Assembly (NCBI RefSeq): GCF_018919065.1
Contig: NZ_JAHLQG010000012.1
Location: forward strand, 120,502-184,501
Origin: Blautia sp. MSJ-9
GTDB lineage: Bacteria > Bacillota > Clostridia > Lachnospirales > Lachnospiraceae
Direction: 5' to 3'
DNA length: 64,000 nucleotides
Shown: positions 45,282-53,622 of the stretch, one piece after another
How the letters are laid out: every line of letters starts with the position of its first letter
Numbering within the stretch: the first letter of the stretch is position 1
Made by a program: the position numbers and the translations under genes
Notes under the pieces: generated by a model
The model's database searches: none
What the model was told of the DNA's origin: nothing
What the model saw: only the letters and a program-made list of their open reading frames with translations

Positions 45282-46055
45282 TTAGTCTGTTAATTGAAAT
45301 GGAAATTTTTTTACTCGTTTGTTTTCAGCATATTTTTTCTCGATTTCAGAAAAATAGCTGAAATCATGCTCTTTTATAATTTTATCGTATTCATCAGAAA
45401 ATTCTGGATACTCTTCATATATCCATTTCAAAGTCCTTTTTCCTAAAATATCCTCTGTATTACAATCAAGCTTATCAATATAAACAGTAATCTCCTCTTG
45501 AAGCAGTTTTAATATCTGATCCAGATCTGTAATTCCAGGAAGTACAGGAGCTAACGTTGTCCATACTTTTATTCCGCGTTCCTGCAATATATTGGCACAC
45601 TGTATTCCTCTATGGATACCACCCTGATTCAAGCATTCGACAAACGGGATTCTGGATAATTCAATTACAACAATCAGTTTCTTTATTGATTTTAATAAAT
45701 CCGAATACTCTAAAACCACATCTGTAGCAGCTGAAGTAGTGATCAGGACCGGGATATCATATTTTGCAATTACTTTTAAACATTTTTCAGATAAATGATA
45801 TTTCTCTTCCAATTCATTAAAAGGATCGCAAACACTTCCCAGATATAAAAACTCATCTTTGGGCCAATCCTTTAATTTATTCTCCAACAATTCCTCAAGA
45901 TTGGTTTTGACTTTAATTTTCCCTTCCCAATCCTCTTGCTTTAGCCAATAGCAAAACGGACATCCCATCGAACAGCCTATATAAGGATTTATATAAGCAT
46001 GATTATGAGGAGATAATTCATACACCGTATCTGTTTTAATTTCTTTTACAATCAT
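45282..46055 (-). CDS. radical SAM protein (SPL/COG1533-like)
   Basis: A 257-residue radical SAM enzyme. The cluster motif CSMGCPFCYW (Cx3Cx2C) is at about residues 28-36, preceded by NPYIGC; GSVCDPFNELE and WTTLAPVLPGI are typical of the DNA-repair-lyase-like SPL group. The substrate is unknown. It is the last gene of the sugar ABC operon, 13 bases after the YjbQ-like gene, so a role in modifying or repairing a metabolite of this pathway is possible. Confidence 0.82.
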   Translation of the reverse strand: MIVKEIKTDTVYELSPHNHAYINPYIGCSMGCPFCYWLKQEDWEGKIKVKTNLEELLENKLKDWPKDEFLYLGSVCDPFNELEEKYHLSEKCLKVIAKYDIPVLITTSAATDVVLEYSDLLKSIKKLIVVIELSRIPFVECLNQGGIHRGIQCANILQERGIKVWTTLAPVLPGITDLDQILKLLQEEITVYIDKLDCNTEDILGKRTLKWIYEEYPEFSDEYDKIIKEHDFSYFSEIEKKYAENKRVKKFPFQLTD

Positions 46056-46068
46056 AGTAGTTACCTGA

Positions 46069-46473
46069 TTAATCCGGAATTACTTTGACTGTATAATTTC
46101 TGTTTCTTGGACCATCAAACTCTAAGAAGAAAATCCCCTGGGAGCCACCAAGCATCAACTTTCCTCCTGTCACAATAAAAGTCTGTGACACACCAAACAT
46201 TGTACATTTAATATGTCCAGCAGCATCTGCCGGAGTATCAAACTGATGTTTGAAATCAATTCTTGTAGGAACTAACCGGTTGATCTCGTCACGAAGATCA
46301 TCAAAGCCAGCCGGATCCATTCTTGAAGTTACTCCTAAGCCCGCAGTAGTATGTGGTGTGAATACAATGCAGGTGCCTTCCTGAACGCCGCTTTCTTCTA
46401 CATATTTTTTAACCTCATCTGTAATTTCATATACATCATTAATCTTGGTAGAAATATCAAATTTCTTCATCAT
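46069..46473 (-). CDS. YjbQ/UPF0047-family protein
   Basis: A 134-residue protein with the family motif GTCIVFTPHTTAGLGVT and the C-terminal GGSQGIFFLEFDGPRNR. YjbQ proteins show side activity as thiamine phosphate synthase, but their true role is uncertain. Full length. Translationally close to the SIS gene (15 bases) and the radical SAM gene (13 bases). Confidence 0.88.
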   Translation of the reverse strand: MMKKFDISTKINDVYEITDEVKKYVEESGVQEGTCIVFTPHTTAGLGVTSRMDPAGFDDLRDEINRLVPTRIDFKHQFDTPADAAGHIKCTMFGVSQTFIVTGGKLMLGGSQGIFFLEFDGPRNRNYTVKVIPD

Positions 46474-46488
46474 AGTGTTCTTTTCTCC

Positions 46489-47622
46489 TTATAATACAAC
46501 CATTTCACTTTCACGAATGCATTTTGCTCCATCTGCAATATGCCATACACCTTCGCATCCACGGCCATCAACTTCGCCAATCATATCCATGATATAGCCA
46601 GCCAGTAAACAGATTGGAGCATACTGTGTCAGAGGCATATTAATCGCATATTTAGATTTTGGCACTTTAATATATGTAGTATCTGTGCCGAAATCTTCTT
46701 TACCTCCATCTGTAATTACAATAAGAGGTCTGGTGAGGTCATGAGCAAATTTGATCAATTCCTTGTTTCTGCTCATAGCTGGATTGGTTGTATTCGCAAC
46801 AATAATAGTTCCAATCTTATCAACATTTCGCATGAAAAAGTTCATATGCAGCCACTCTTCTGAGTTATTATCCATTGCATATTTTCCAAGCGCTTCATAA
46901 ATTTTGGCTTTTCCAAACCAGGCAGTTGCATAATCAAAGCCAGTTCCAATGAAATCATACGCTTCCATATCTTTCCACTGTTCTGCAATTTGATAGACCT
47001 GTTTTTTCATATCTGGCAGAAGCTTTGCAAGTTCTTTTCCCTGTTCCAGCATATCATAGCGCATGTCCATTGCTTCATCCATGGTATAGCAGCTTCGTAC
47101 TTCTCCGATCCTGATTGCAATAAGAAGAAGAGACATTACTGATACCATATAAGAACGGGTTCCTGGAGCTGGATCAAATGGTGGAATATGTAAATCCATA
47201 ATCTTATCTACACTCTTTCCAAGAAGGCTGTCTCTTTTACCTGTAATTCCCAGTGCAAATGCACCATGTTTTCTGGCTGCCTGAATCGCTTCTCCAACAC
47301 GTGTTACCCCGCCGGAATTGCTTACTGCAATTACAAGCGGATTGTTCGGGCGGAAACCTAACTGGTCTCTTGAATACAGACGACTCAGTTCAATTGCGGT
47401 TACCACCTCTGTAGGGATATGAGTCAGCATTTCAAATGCATGTTTTGTAGCAAGAGCTGCAGCATAAGAATCTCCGCAACCTGTTAATACAATTTTCTGA
47501 ATATTAAAAATCTCTGGTGTGGATAATACCGTTCTTGACCTCTGTTCCATATCATTAAACTGCTGTTCAATCAATTCCGGAAGACTTAACACCTGTCTTA
47601 CCAATGCATTTTCATTGTTCAT
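46489..47622 (-). CDS. SIS-domain sugar isomerase/deglycase
   Basis: A 377-residue protein with two SIS domains (IVLTGCGDSYAAALATKHAFE at about 45-65 and a second fold from about 210, TGFDYATAWFGKAKIYEAL). It resembles FrlB/AgaS/GlmS-isomerase-like proteins that act on sugar-phosphate amines or fructosamine phosphates. A gene for import of the sugar and a HAD phosphatase are in the same operon. The precise substrate cannot be read from sequence. Confidence 0.85.
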   Translation of the reverse strand: MNNENALVRQVLSLPELIEQQFNDMEQRSRTVLSTPEIFNIQKIVLTGCGDSYAAALATKHAFEMLTHIPTEVVTAIELSRLYSRDQLGFRPNNPLVIAVSNSGGVTRVGEAIQAARKHGAFALGITGKRDSLLGKSVDKIMDLHIPPFDPAPGTRSYMVSVMSLLLIAIRIGEVRSCYTMDEAMDMRYDMLEQGKELAKLLPDMKKQVYQIAEQWKDMEAYDFIGTGFDYATAWFGKAKIYEALGKYAMDNNSEEWLHMNFFMRNVDKIGTIIVANTTNPAMSRNKELIKFAHDLTRPLIVITDGGKEDFGTDTTYIKVPKSKYAINMPLTQYAPICLLAGYIMDMIGEVDGRGCEGVWHIADGAKCIRESEMVVL

Positions 47623-47646
47623 TACTTTATTCCTCCCAATAAAAAA

Positions 47647-48537
47647 CTATTTTACTAGTGATAAAAGATAATTTCCAACTTCTACACTATATTTTAATGC
47701 TGCAACTACCAGTGCATCTGGCAACTGCGTGATATATCTATGGATTTCATAAGTGAAATCCCCTTGATATTTTATTTCTTTTAAAATGTGCATAATCTCT
47801 GCCCAATCTGTATATCCACTATACGGTAGGATATGATCATTCTGAATTCCTATATTATCAGAAACATGGGTTGCTTTTAACCTAGGGCCGATCATTTTAA
47901 GCGCAGATTTCTGGTCTTGTTTCATAATGTCTGCATGTTCGAAGTCCCAGCATATTCCCACATTATTATATTCTTTACTCAGTGTATCTACTAAATCCAC
48001 TAATTCTTCAGCTGTAGTTGTATATCGTCTTCGTGGTGCAATATTTAAATCCCACAAATTTTCAATTGCGATACCAATATTTTTCTTGGCAGCATGCTCC
48101 AATACTGATTTAAAATATTCTATATTTTTTTCCTTCGAATCCTTTACAAGCATTGGAGATTCAAAATCTGTTCCTGCATGAATGACCACCCATTTAACAC
48201 CTAATATGGAGGCGCAATCTATGCTACGTAATACCATACGGTCTAAAAACTCTTTATTCTCTGTATTTGAATCACAAAAATTATAAAAGTTAGCATGAGC
48301 CTGACTAAATTCTATCTGTTTTTTATCAGATAAAGCTTTAATATCATAAATCCACCTCTCCCATTCATCAGTTACAAAAGGAAGCTTAAATGTCGTGCAG
48401 TCAAAAAAATTCATATCCATAACCTTATATCCAGCTTCTGCACACAAAGAAACGGAATCCTGGATTTTTGCTTTTACATTATTCGGTCTGTTAAAATAAA
48501 TGTTTGTCGAAGTAGATAGTCTCATGTGTTCCTCCAA
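47647..48537 (-). CDS. sugar phosphate isomerase/epimerase (TIM barrel, AP-endonuclease-2 family)
   Basis: A 296-residue xylose-isomerase-like TIM barrel. Metal-binding segments include VIHAGTDF, AIENLWDL, GICWDFEHADIM, LKATHVSDNIG and FTYEIHRY. Members epimerise or isomerise sugars or sugar acids. In the operon between the solute-binding protein and SIS genes, it fits catabolism of the imported sugar. Confidence 0.87.
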   Translation of the reverse strand: MEEHMRLSTSTNIYFNRPNNVKAKIQDSVSLCAEAGYKVMDMNFFDCTTFKLPFVTDEWERWIYDIKALSDKKQIEFSQAHANFYNFCDSNTENKEFLDRMVLRSIDCASILGVKWVVIHAGTDFESPMLVKDSKEKNIEYFKSVLEHAAKKNIGIAIENLWDLNIAPRRRYTTTAEELVDLVDTLSKEYNNVGICWDFEHADIMKQDQKSALKMIGPRLKATHVSDNIGIQNDHILPYSGYTDWAEIMHILKEIKYQGDFTYEIHRYITQLPDALVVAALKYSVEVGNYLLSLVK

Positions 48538-48602
48538 TCTTTTTTCGCTTTTTTACCACAAACTGCCATAGAGCAGTGCTATGGCAGTTGTGGTATATTT
48601 AC

Positions 48603-49943
48603 TTACTGGTTTGCTCTGTTGTACTCGTCAAACAGTTTGTTACATTCATCAATTACATAGTCTGTTGCTTCTTCTGGTGAAAGATCACCTTCGCAAAGAT
48701 AAACAGCAGCATCTTTGATTGCAGTGTCAACACTTCCCTGCATCATAAGTACCGGTTCCTGAACGTTTGGTTTTGTAGCCTCAAACTGGGTTAATGCAGT
48801 CTGAACAGCCGGATTTTCTTTTATATAAGCAGAGTAATCATCCAATTTCTCTGTATTTACATTGATTGGAAGATATCCGGTTGCCTGACACCATGTAGAC
48901 TGAGTTTCTGCAGAAGCAGCATACTGAATAAACTCCCATGCAGCTGCTTTTTTCGCATCATCGCCCTTGTCGAACATACATAAAGAAGCTCCACCAATTG
49001 CAGCTCCACCTTTATCTGTACTGCTGTCAATTCCTGGAATTGTTGTTACGTTCCAGTTAACACCACTGTCTTTTGTAAGATTTGTGACAGAAGCAATACG
49101 AGCAGAAGACATAAGGGTCATTGCATTGGCTCCAGTAGCAAACTCTTCATTCTGATTATCATAGTTATATTTAAATCCACCAGTTTCTGCAATCTTTTGC
49201 CAGGATGTAAATACATTTAACATCTGGTCTCTACAAGTAACTTCTGTAATAAGACCATCACGTCCATTATTATTATCACCAAATGGAGTTCCATCTCCTT
49301 GGTTTCCTACAAGGTTAACCATCTCATAACGGTCAAGTTCTGCATTAAATCCGTATCTTGTAACATTGTCACCATCTTTTACGGTAAGCTTTTCACATGC
49401 ATCTGCAATTTCATCCAGCGTTTTTGGCGGATTTTCTGGGTCCAGTCCTACCTCATTGAATGCATCAACATTGTAATACAGAAGAAGTGTGGAGCTGTTA
49501 AATGGCATACAAATCTGTTTTCCCTTATATGTATAAGTCTGAACTGTTGCCGGAAGAATATCCTCTTTCGCAAGTGTTGCAGTTCCAGCTCCATACATAT
49601 CATCAACAGGTACTGTATTCTCATAATCTCCTACAACAGGAAGAGAAGCACCATATACAAGACATACATCTGGCATGTTTTCTGTGTCTTCAGCCTGGAT
49701 AAGTGTTTTTAACTTGCTTGCAGTATCACTGCCCTGGAATACGCTGTTTGCTTGAATTCCAAGTTCTTTCCCAACAGTATCGTTAAAGTTGGAAACCATT
49801 GCTTCAAAAGCTTCTCCGTTGGATCCCTCCATGGAATGCCATACATCAAAAGTTACAACTTCATCAGCATGTACACTCACCGGTGCTGCCATGAGAGATG
49901 CAGTCATTGCCGCAGTTAAAACTGCACTTACGATTTTTTTCAT
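48603..49943 (-). CDS. extracellular sugar-binding protein of an ABC importer
   Basis: A 446-residue family-1 solute-binding protein (VVTFDVWHSMEGSNGEAFEAMVSNFN at the mature start). The leader MKKIVSAVLTAAMTASLMA followed by APVSVHADE is a normal signal peptide, but it contains no cysteine, so there is no lipobox; in Gram-positive bacteria such proteins are usually lipoproteins. It may be released or held by the permease. Its two permeases lie upstream in transcription order; the ATPase (MsmX/MalK-like) is not encoded here and must come from elsewhere. Confidence 0.9.
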   Translation of the reverse strand: MKKIVSAVLTAAMTASLMAAPVSVHADEVVTFDVWHSMEGSNGEAFEAMVSNFNDTVGKELGIQANSVFQGSDTASKLKTLIQAEDTENMPDVCLVYGASLPVVGDYENTVPVDDMYGAGTATLAKEDILPATVQTYTYKGKQICMPFNSSTLLLYYNVDAFNEVGLDPENPPKTLDEIADACEKLTVKDGDNVTRYGFNAELDRYEMVNLVGNQGDGTPFGDNNNGRDGLITEVTCRDQMLNVFTSWQKIAETGGFKYNYDNQNEEFATGANAMTLMSSARIASVTNLTKDSGVNWNVTTIPGIDSSTDKGGAAIGGASLCMFDKGDDAKKAAAWEFIQYAASAETQSTWCQATGYLPINVNTEKLDDYSAYIKENPAVQTALTQFEATKPNVQEPVLMMQGSVDTAIKDAAVYLCEGDLSPEEATDYVIDECNKLFDEYNRANQ

Positions 49944-49991
49944 AGGTAAAATCCTCCTTAAAATTTTGTACTCAGACCTCCTGTCTGGTAT

Positions 49992-50834
49992 TTATCCTTT
50001 CACGCCGCCCGACATCATTCCAGCTACAATCTTCTTCTGGAATGTAAAAAACAGGAAAAGCGTAGGGATCATAACAATTGTTGATGCTGCCATAATCGGA
50101 CCATACACCGTACCTTCCGAAAAGTTCAGCATTGTAATACCAACCTGAACCGTTCTCATATCCGTCTGGTTCGTTACTAATAATGGCCACAAATAAGTAT
50201 TCCAGGTTCCAATAAATGCTGTAATAAACACAGTGAGTAAGGTAGACACATTTGTTGGAAGAAGAATGGTAAGGAAAAATTTAAAGTTTGAACATCCATC
50301 AATATGCGCAGCTTCTTTTAAGGATACTGCAAATGTTAAAAAGCTCTGACGCAGCTGGAAAATATTCATTGCAGAAACAAAAAACACAATCATCATACCA
50401 AGGTAGGTATTGATTAGTCCCATTGAGGATACTGTACGGTAATTCGCAACCAGTACAATATCTGCCGGAATCATAATCGTTGCCAACATTACCATAAAGA
50501 TCACATTCTTACATGGGAAATCCAAAAAGGCAAATGCAAAAGCTGCAAGGGAGGAAACTGCAAGGCGAACAACACTTGCTCCCAGCGCAATGATTAAAGA
50601 GTTTAACATAAAACGCATTAAGGGTGCACTTGTAAGGGCAGTCTTATAATTTTCCAAAGTCCATTTCTTTGGGATCAGATTTACTCCTCCTGCAAGAACC
50701 TGTGATGGTTCCATAAAAGAAATAAGCACCGCATATATGATAGGAAATGCAATTGTTAATCCCAAACAAATATATATCGCCTGGAGTATTCCATCGCCAA
50801 CTTTACTTCTTTTCTTAACTCTGTTAGTTGTCAT
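49992..50834 (-). CDS. carbohydrate ABC permease (MalG-like)
   Basis: A 280-residue permease with six membrane helices and the EAA loop region (AVSLKEAAHIDGCSNFKFFLTILLP). Typical of CUT1 sugar importers. Overlaps the preceding permease gene by 11 bases. Confidence 0.92.
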   Translation of the reverse strand: MTTNRVKKRSKVGDGILQAIYICLGLTIAFPIIYAVLISFMEPSQVLAGGVNLIPKKWTLENYKTALTSAPLMRFMLNSLIIALGASVVRLAVSSLAAFAFAFLDFPCKNVIFMVMLATIMIPADIVLVANYRTVSSMGLINTYLGMMIVFFVSAMNIFQLRQSFLTFAVSLKEAAHIDGCSNFKFFLTILLPTNVSTLLTVFITAFIGTWNTYLWPLLVTNQTDMRTVQVGITMLNFSEGTVYGPIMAASTIVMIPTLFLFFTFQKKIVAGMMSGGVKG

Positions 50835-51717
50835 AGTTTACTCCCTTCTTCTCATAGATAAATGTAATAATTGTAGCAATCATTGTAATTCCAAATGCAA
50901 TTACTGCAGATGCATATGCATTATTATAATTCGAATTTTCAGATGCCTGTTTATACATCCATGAAATCATAGTTTCTGTGCTTCCAAGCGGTCCGCCTTG
51001 TGTCAGAATCAGCGATAATCCAGACATCATGATCATCTTTGCAAGTGAATTACAAAGCAAAAAGAAAACGGTTGGAGATACCAGCGGAAGCACAACTTTT
51101 GTTGCTTTCTGGAACACATTTGCTCCTTCTACATCTGCTGCCTCCAGTTTATCTGCATCAATTCCCCGTACCGCGGATAAAATAAACAGAAAGTTGTATC
51201 CAATATTCATCCAAACTTGGATAATGATTAATACCCAAAGTGCAGTATCTTTATCATTCAGCCATTTGATACTCGATCCCGTAAGAGCATTTATGATGCC
51301 CAGTGTAGGGCTGAACATCAATTCAAATATCATTGCTGATACAGAAGTTGACATCGCCATCGGAAGTGAAAACAAAGTTTCATATATTGGCGAAGTCTTT
51401 CTCTTCTTGGAAGCAATCATTGCTAAACAAAAAGCAAGTCCTACAGAAAACGGGACTGTGAAAACTGTAAATTTTAAAGAATTAAAAATAGCCTTAACAA
51501 AGCTTGAATTATGTAATACACTTACATAATTCTCCAAACCTATAAATTCTTTGACCTTTCCCATAGAATCTAAAAGAAAAAAAGATTCTGATACTGTTTT
51601 TGCAAACGGATAATAGACAAATATGCCTAAAAATATAAACGCTGGTGCCAGATAAAAAATCGGTTCAAATTTCTGAAACAATGTTTTCTTTCGTTTTTTT
51701 ACGACTGGTTTTCCCAT
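50824..51717 (-). CDS. carbohydrate ABC permease (MalF/UgpA-like)
   Basis: A 297-residue CUT1 permease with six helices and the EAA motif (AVRGIDADKLEAADVEGANVFQKATKVVLPLVSP). I chose ATG 51717 (MGKPVVKKRKK) because GGAGG is 6 bases upstream; the longer frame starting at 51759 overlaps the HAD gene and has no ribosome binding site. Confidence 0.9.
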   Translation of the reverse strand: MGKPVVKKRKKTLFQKFEPIFYLAPAFIFLGIFVYYPFAKTVSESFFLLDSMGKVKEFIGLENYVSVLHNSSFVKAIFNSLKFTVFTVPFSVGLAFCLAMIASKKRKTSPIYETLFSLPMAMSTSVSAMIFELMFSPTLGIINALTGSSIKWLNDKDTALWVLIIIQVWMNIGYNFLFILSAVRGIDADKLEAADVEGANVFQKATKVVLPLVSPTVFFLLCNSLAKMIMMSGLSLILTQGGPLGSTETMISWMYKQASENSNYNNAYASAVIAFGITMIATIITFIYEKKGVNYDN

Positions 51718-51718
51718 A

Positions 51719-52537
51719 CTATACCTCCACATCAAAGAGGAATTTGTTAATAGCCTCAATCACACCTGCTTCAACTTCTCCTTTTGCCACATAGTCAGCC
51801 ACCTCTTTTAATTTGGATGTTGCATTTCCTACCGCAACGCCCAGACCCACCATGCTTACAATCTCAATGTCATTTGTGTGATCTCCAATTGCCATAACTT
51901 CATCTTTACTCAGCTTCATGTAGTCAATCAAGCGCTCAACTCCTGATGCCTTCGAACATCCTTCTGCAACAATTTCCATGGAATAATCTCCATATTGATA
52001 ATAACTGAATCCCCCACCCAGTTTATCCAGTTCTTTCGCAACCCTGGTAATTAATCCTGTACGGTAATCATCCAGTACATACACCTTGTGTACTTCCTGA
52101 TTCCATACATCATCTGTATCGCCCAGAGTTTCATCATATCCTTTGTACTTATGAAGCCTTGCTTCAATCCAAGGGGTCCGTTTAATTGGCCTTTCTCTGT
52201 CTTCGTAGCTAAAGATAACGGTAAACTTAGGATCTTCCTGCATAAACCTTCTCAATGAATCCCGCAACAAAGAAGCTTTTAACATTTTACTGTAAATAAT
52301 TTTCCCATTGGAATAAAGGATACTCCCATTATTTGCCACATACGGGATCTGCAAATTAGCTTCCTTTTCAAATACCTCTACTCTATAGGGCATTCTTCCT
52401 GTGGCAAAAGTAAAATAAATTCCTTTTTCCTTAAGCCTTTGAATGGTATTTATGACATCTTTGCTTAAATGCACTTCTTTATGTACTAAAGTATCATCAA
52501 TATCACAGACTACCATTTTAATATTGTTTTTCTCCAT
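51719..52537 (-). CDS. HAD-superfamily (Cof-type) phosphatase
   Basis: A 272-residue Cof/YbiV-like phosphatase: motif I MVVCDIDDTLVHKEVHLS, motif II TFATGRMP, Lys region CSKASGVERL and motif III VMAIGDHTNDIEIV. Usually dephosphorylates sugar phosphates or flavin/PLP-type compounds. First gene of the sugar operon, with AAGGAGGAAC before ATG; divergent from the GntR regulator. Confidence 0.9.
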   Translation of the reverse strand: MEKNNIKMVVCDIDDTLVHKEVHLSKDVINTIQRLKEKGIYFTFATGRMPYRVEVFEKEANLQIPYVANNGSILYSNGKIIYSKMLKASLLRDSLRRFMQEDPKFTVIFSYEDRERPIKRTPWIEARLHKYKGYDETLGDTDDVWNQEVHKVYVLDDYRTGLITRVAKELDKLGGGFSYYQYGDYSMEIVAEGCSKASGVERLIDYMKLSKDEVMAIGDHTNDIEIVSMVGLGVAVGNATSKLKEVADYVAKGEVEAGVIEAINKFLFDVEV

Positions 52538-52560
52538 GTTCCTCCTTCTCTGCTCTTTAT

Positions 52561-52590
52561 CTTGTATTGTTGTCTATATATTAATACAAG
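52561..52590. promoter_or_regulatory. candidate GntR operator in the HAD-sugar operon promoter
   Basis: CTTGTATT (52561-52568) and AATACAAG (52583-52590) form an inverted repeat with a 14-base gap that overlaps the -10 of the minus-strand promoter. A third CTTGTATT lies at 52704-52711 inside the gntR promoter. Confidence 0.5.
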
Positions 52591-52606
52591 TTAATCAGGT
52601 TGTCAA
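52578..52606 (-). promoter_or_regulatory. promoter of the HAD-sugar ABC operon
   Basis: TTGACA (52601-52606 on the minus strand) and TAATAT (52578-52583) with a 17-base spacer, about 40 bases before the HAD start. Confidence 0.7.
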
Positions 52607-52693
52607 TATCTTTAATGTTAAACATTTGTAAGAAATGTGAGCTATTTCAGTTAAATCAATATGTGTTTTGTTAAATTTCACAACAAATAGAGC

Positions 52694-52723
52694 TTGATTT
52701 CTACTTGTATTATTGTATATACT
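52694..52723 (+). promoter_or_regulatory. promoter of gntR
   Basis: TTGATT (52694-52699) and TATACT (52718-52723), 18-base spacer; CTTGTATT (52704-52711) sits between them. Confidence 0.55.
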
Positions 52724-52758
52724 ATACATAACAACAATTTACAAAGTGAGGATTGATA

Positions 52759-53514
52759 ATGACTCAAACAATTTTACCAAACAAATTAATAGACCGTTCA
52801 TCTCCTATTCCCGCTTATCAGCAAATAGCCAATGATATTTCAAAACGAATTGCACAAAGAGAATGGAAAATAAATGATAAATTGCCATCTGAGCAAGAAC
52901 TTGCGCAAAACTATGGAGTCAGCAGAGTAACCATCCGCCAAGCTATGGCGCAACTTGAACGCGATGGTCTTATTGAAAAGTTCCAAGGAAAGGGTGCATA
53001 CGTAAAAAGCAATCCCCGCTGTCTTGTTCAGGATCTTTCCTTTCCATCTCTTGATCTTGCTCATACGGAGAAAAATCCGATTACCAGCCGGATCATTTTG
53101 GAAGAAGAAATAACACCTCCAACTTCTGAAGTTTGTCATATGCTTGGTATTCACGACAATACGATCCTGATTCACTTTCTTCGCCTGCATTACTTCAGGG
53201 AACGTCCGGCAGGATTAAGCAATATCTGGTTTCCAAAAGAAAAAGTACCAGATATTACTGCAGATTCACTGGTAGAAAACAGTATTTCCAAAACACTGTT
53301 CTATACATATCATTATGATATCGAATTTATTGATAACAGCATTGAATCTATGAAATTAAGTGTTAACGAAGCCAGCTTATTGAATTCTATCTATGATGCA
53401 CCGGGACTGCTTATCAATTCCCAATATTTATTAGCAGACGAAACTCCAATTGAATACTCAAGTACAATCTGGTTAAGTGCTTGTACCAAACTACATTATC
53501 GCGTAACCAAGTAA
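52759..53514 (+). CDS. GntR-family regulator with UTRA domain
   Basis: A 251-residue HutC-subfamily repressor: winged helix at residues 18-75 (INDKLPSEQELAQNYGVSRVTIRQAMAQLERDGLI) and a UTRA effector domain (about 95-245) that senses small molecules such as amino-sugar phosphates. ATG at 52759 has GTGAGG 7-8 bases upstream. It is divergent from the sugar ABC operon, which it probably controls through the CTTGTATT sites. Confidence 0.92.
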   Translation: MTQTILPNKLIDRSSPIPAYQQIANDISKRIAQREWKINDKLPSEQELAQNYGVSRVTIRQAMAQLERDGLIEKFQGKGAYVKSNPRCLVQDLSFPSLDLAHTEKNPITSRIILEEEITPPTSEVCHMLGIHDNTILIHFLRLHYFRERPAGLSNIWFPKEKVPDITADSLVENSISKTLFYTYHYDIEFIDNSIESMKLSVNEASLLNSIYDAPGLLINSQYLLADETPIEYSSTIWLSACTKLHYRVTK

Positions 53515-53544
53515 TTTTAAGAACTGTTACATACACACATTTTT

Positions 53545-53593
53545 GTATATAAAAAAGGAATTGTATAAAATCTACAATTCCTTTTTTATATAC
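53545..53593. terminator. bidirectional terminator between gntR and ade
   Basis: Arms 53545-53565 and 53573-53593 are perfectly complementary over 21 bp with a 7-base loop and A/T runs on both sides; it can stop both converging transcripts. Confidence 0.9.
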
Positions 53594-53622
53594 CTCGTCA
53601 CAGTCATATCTATAACATTATT

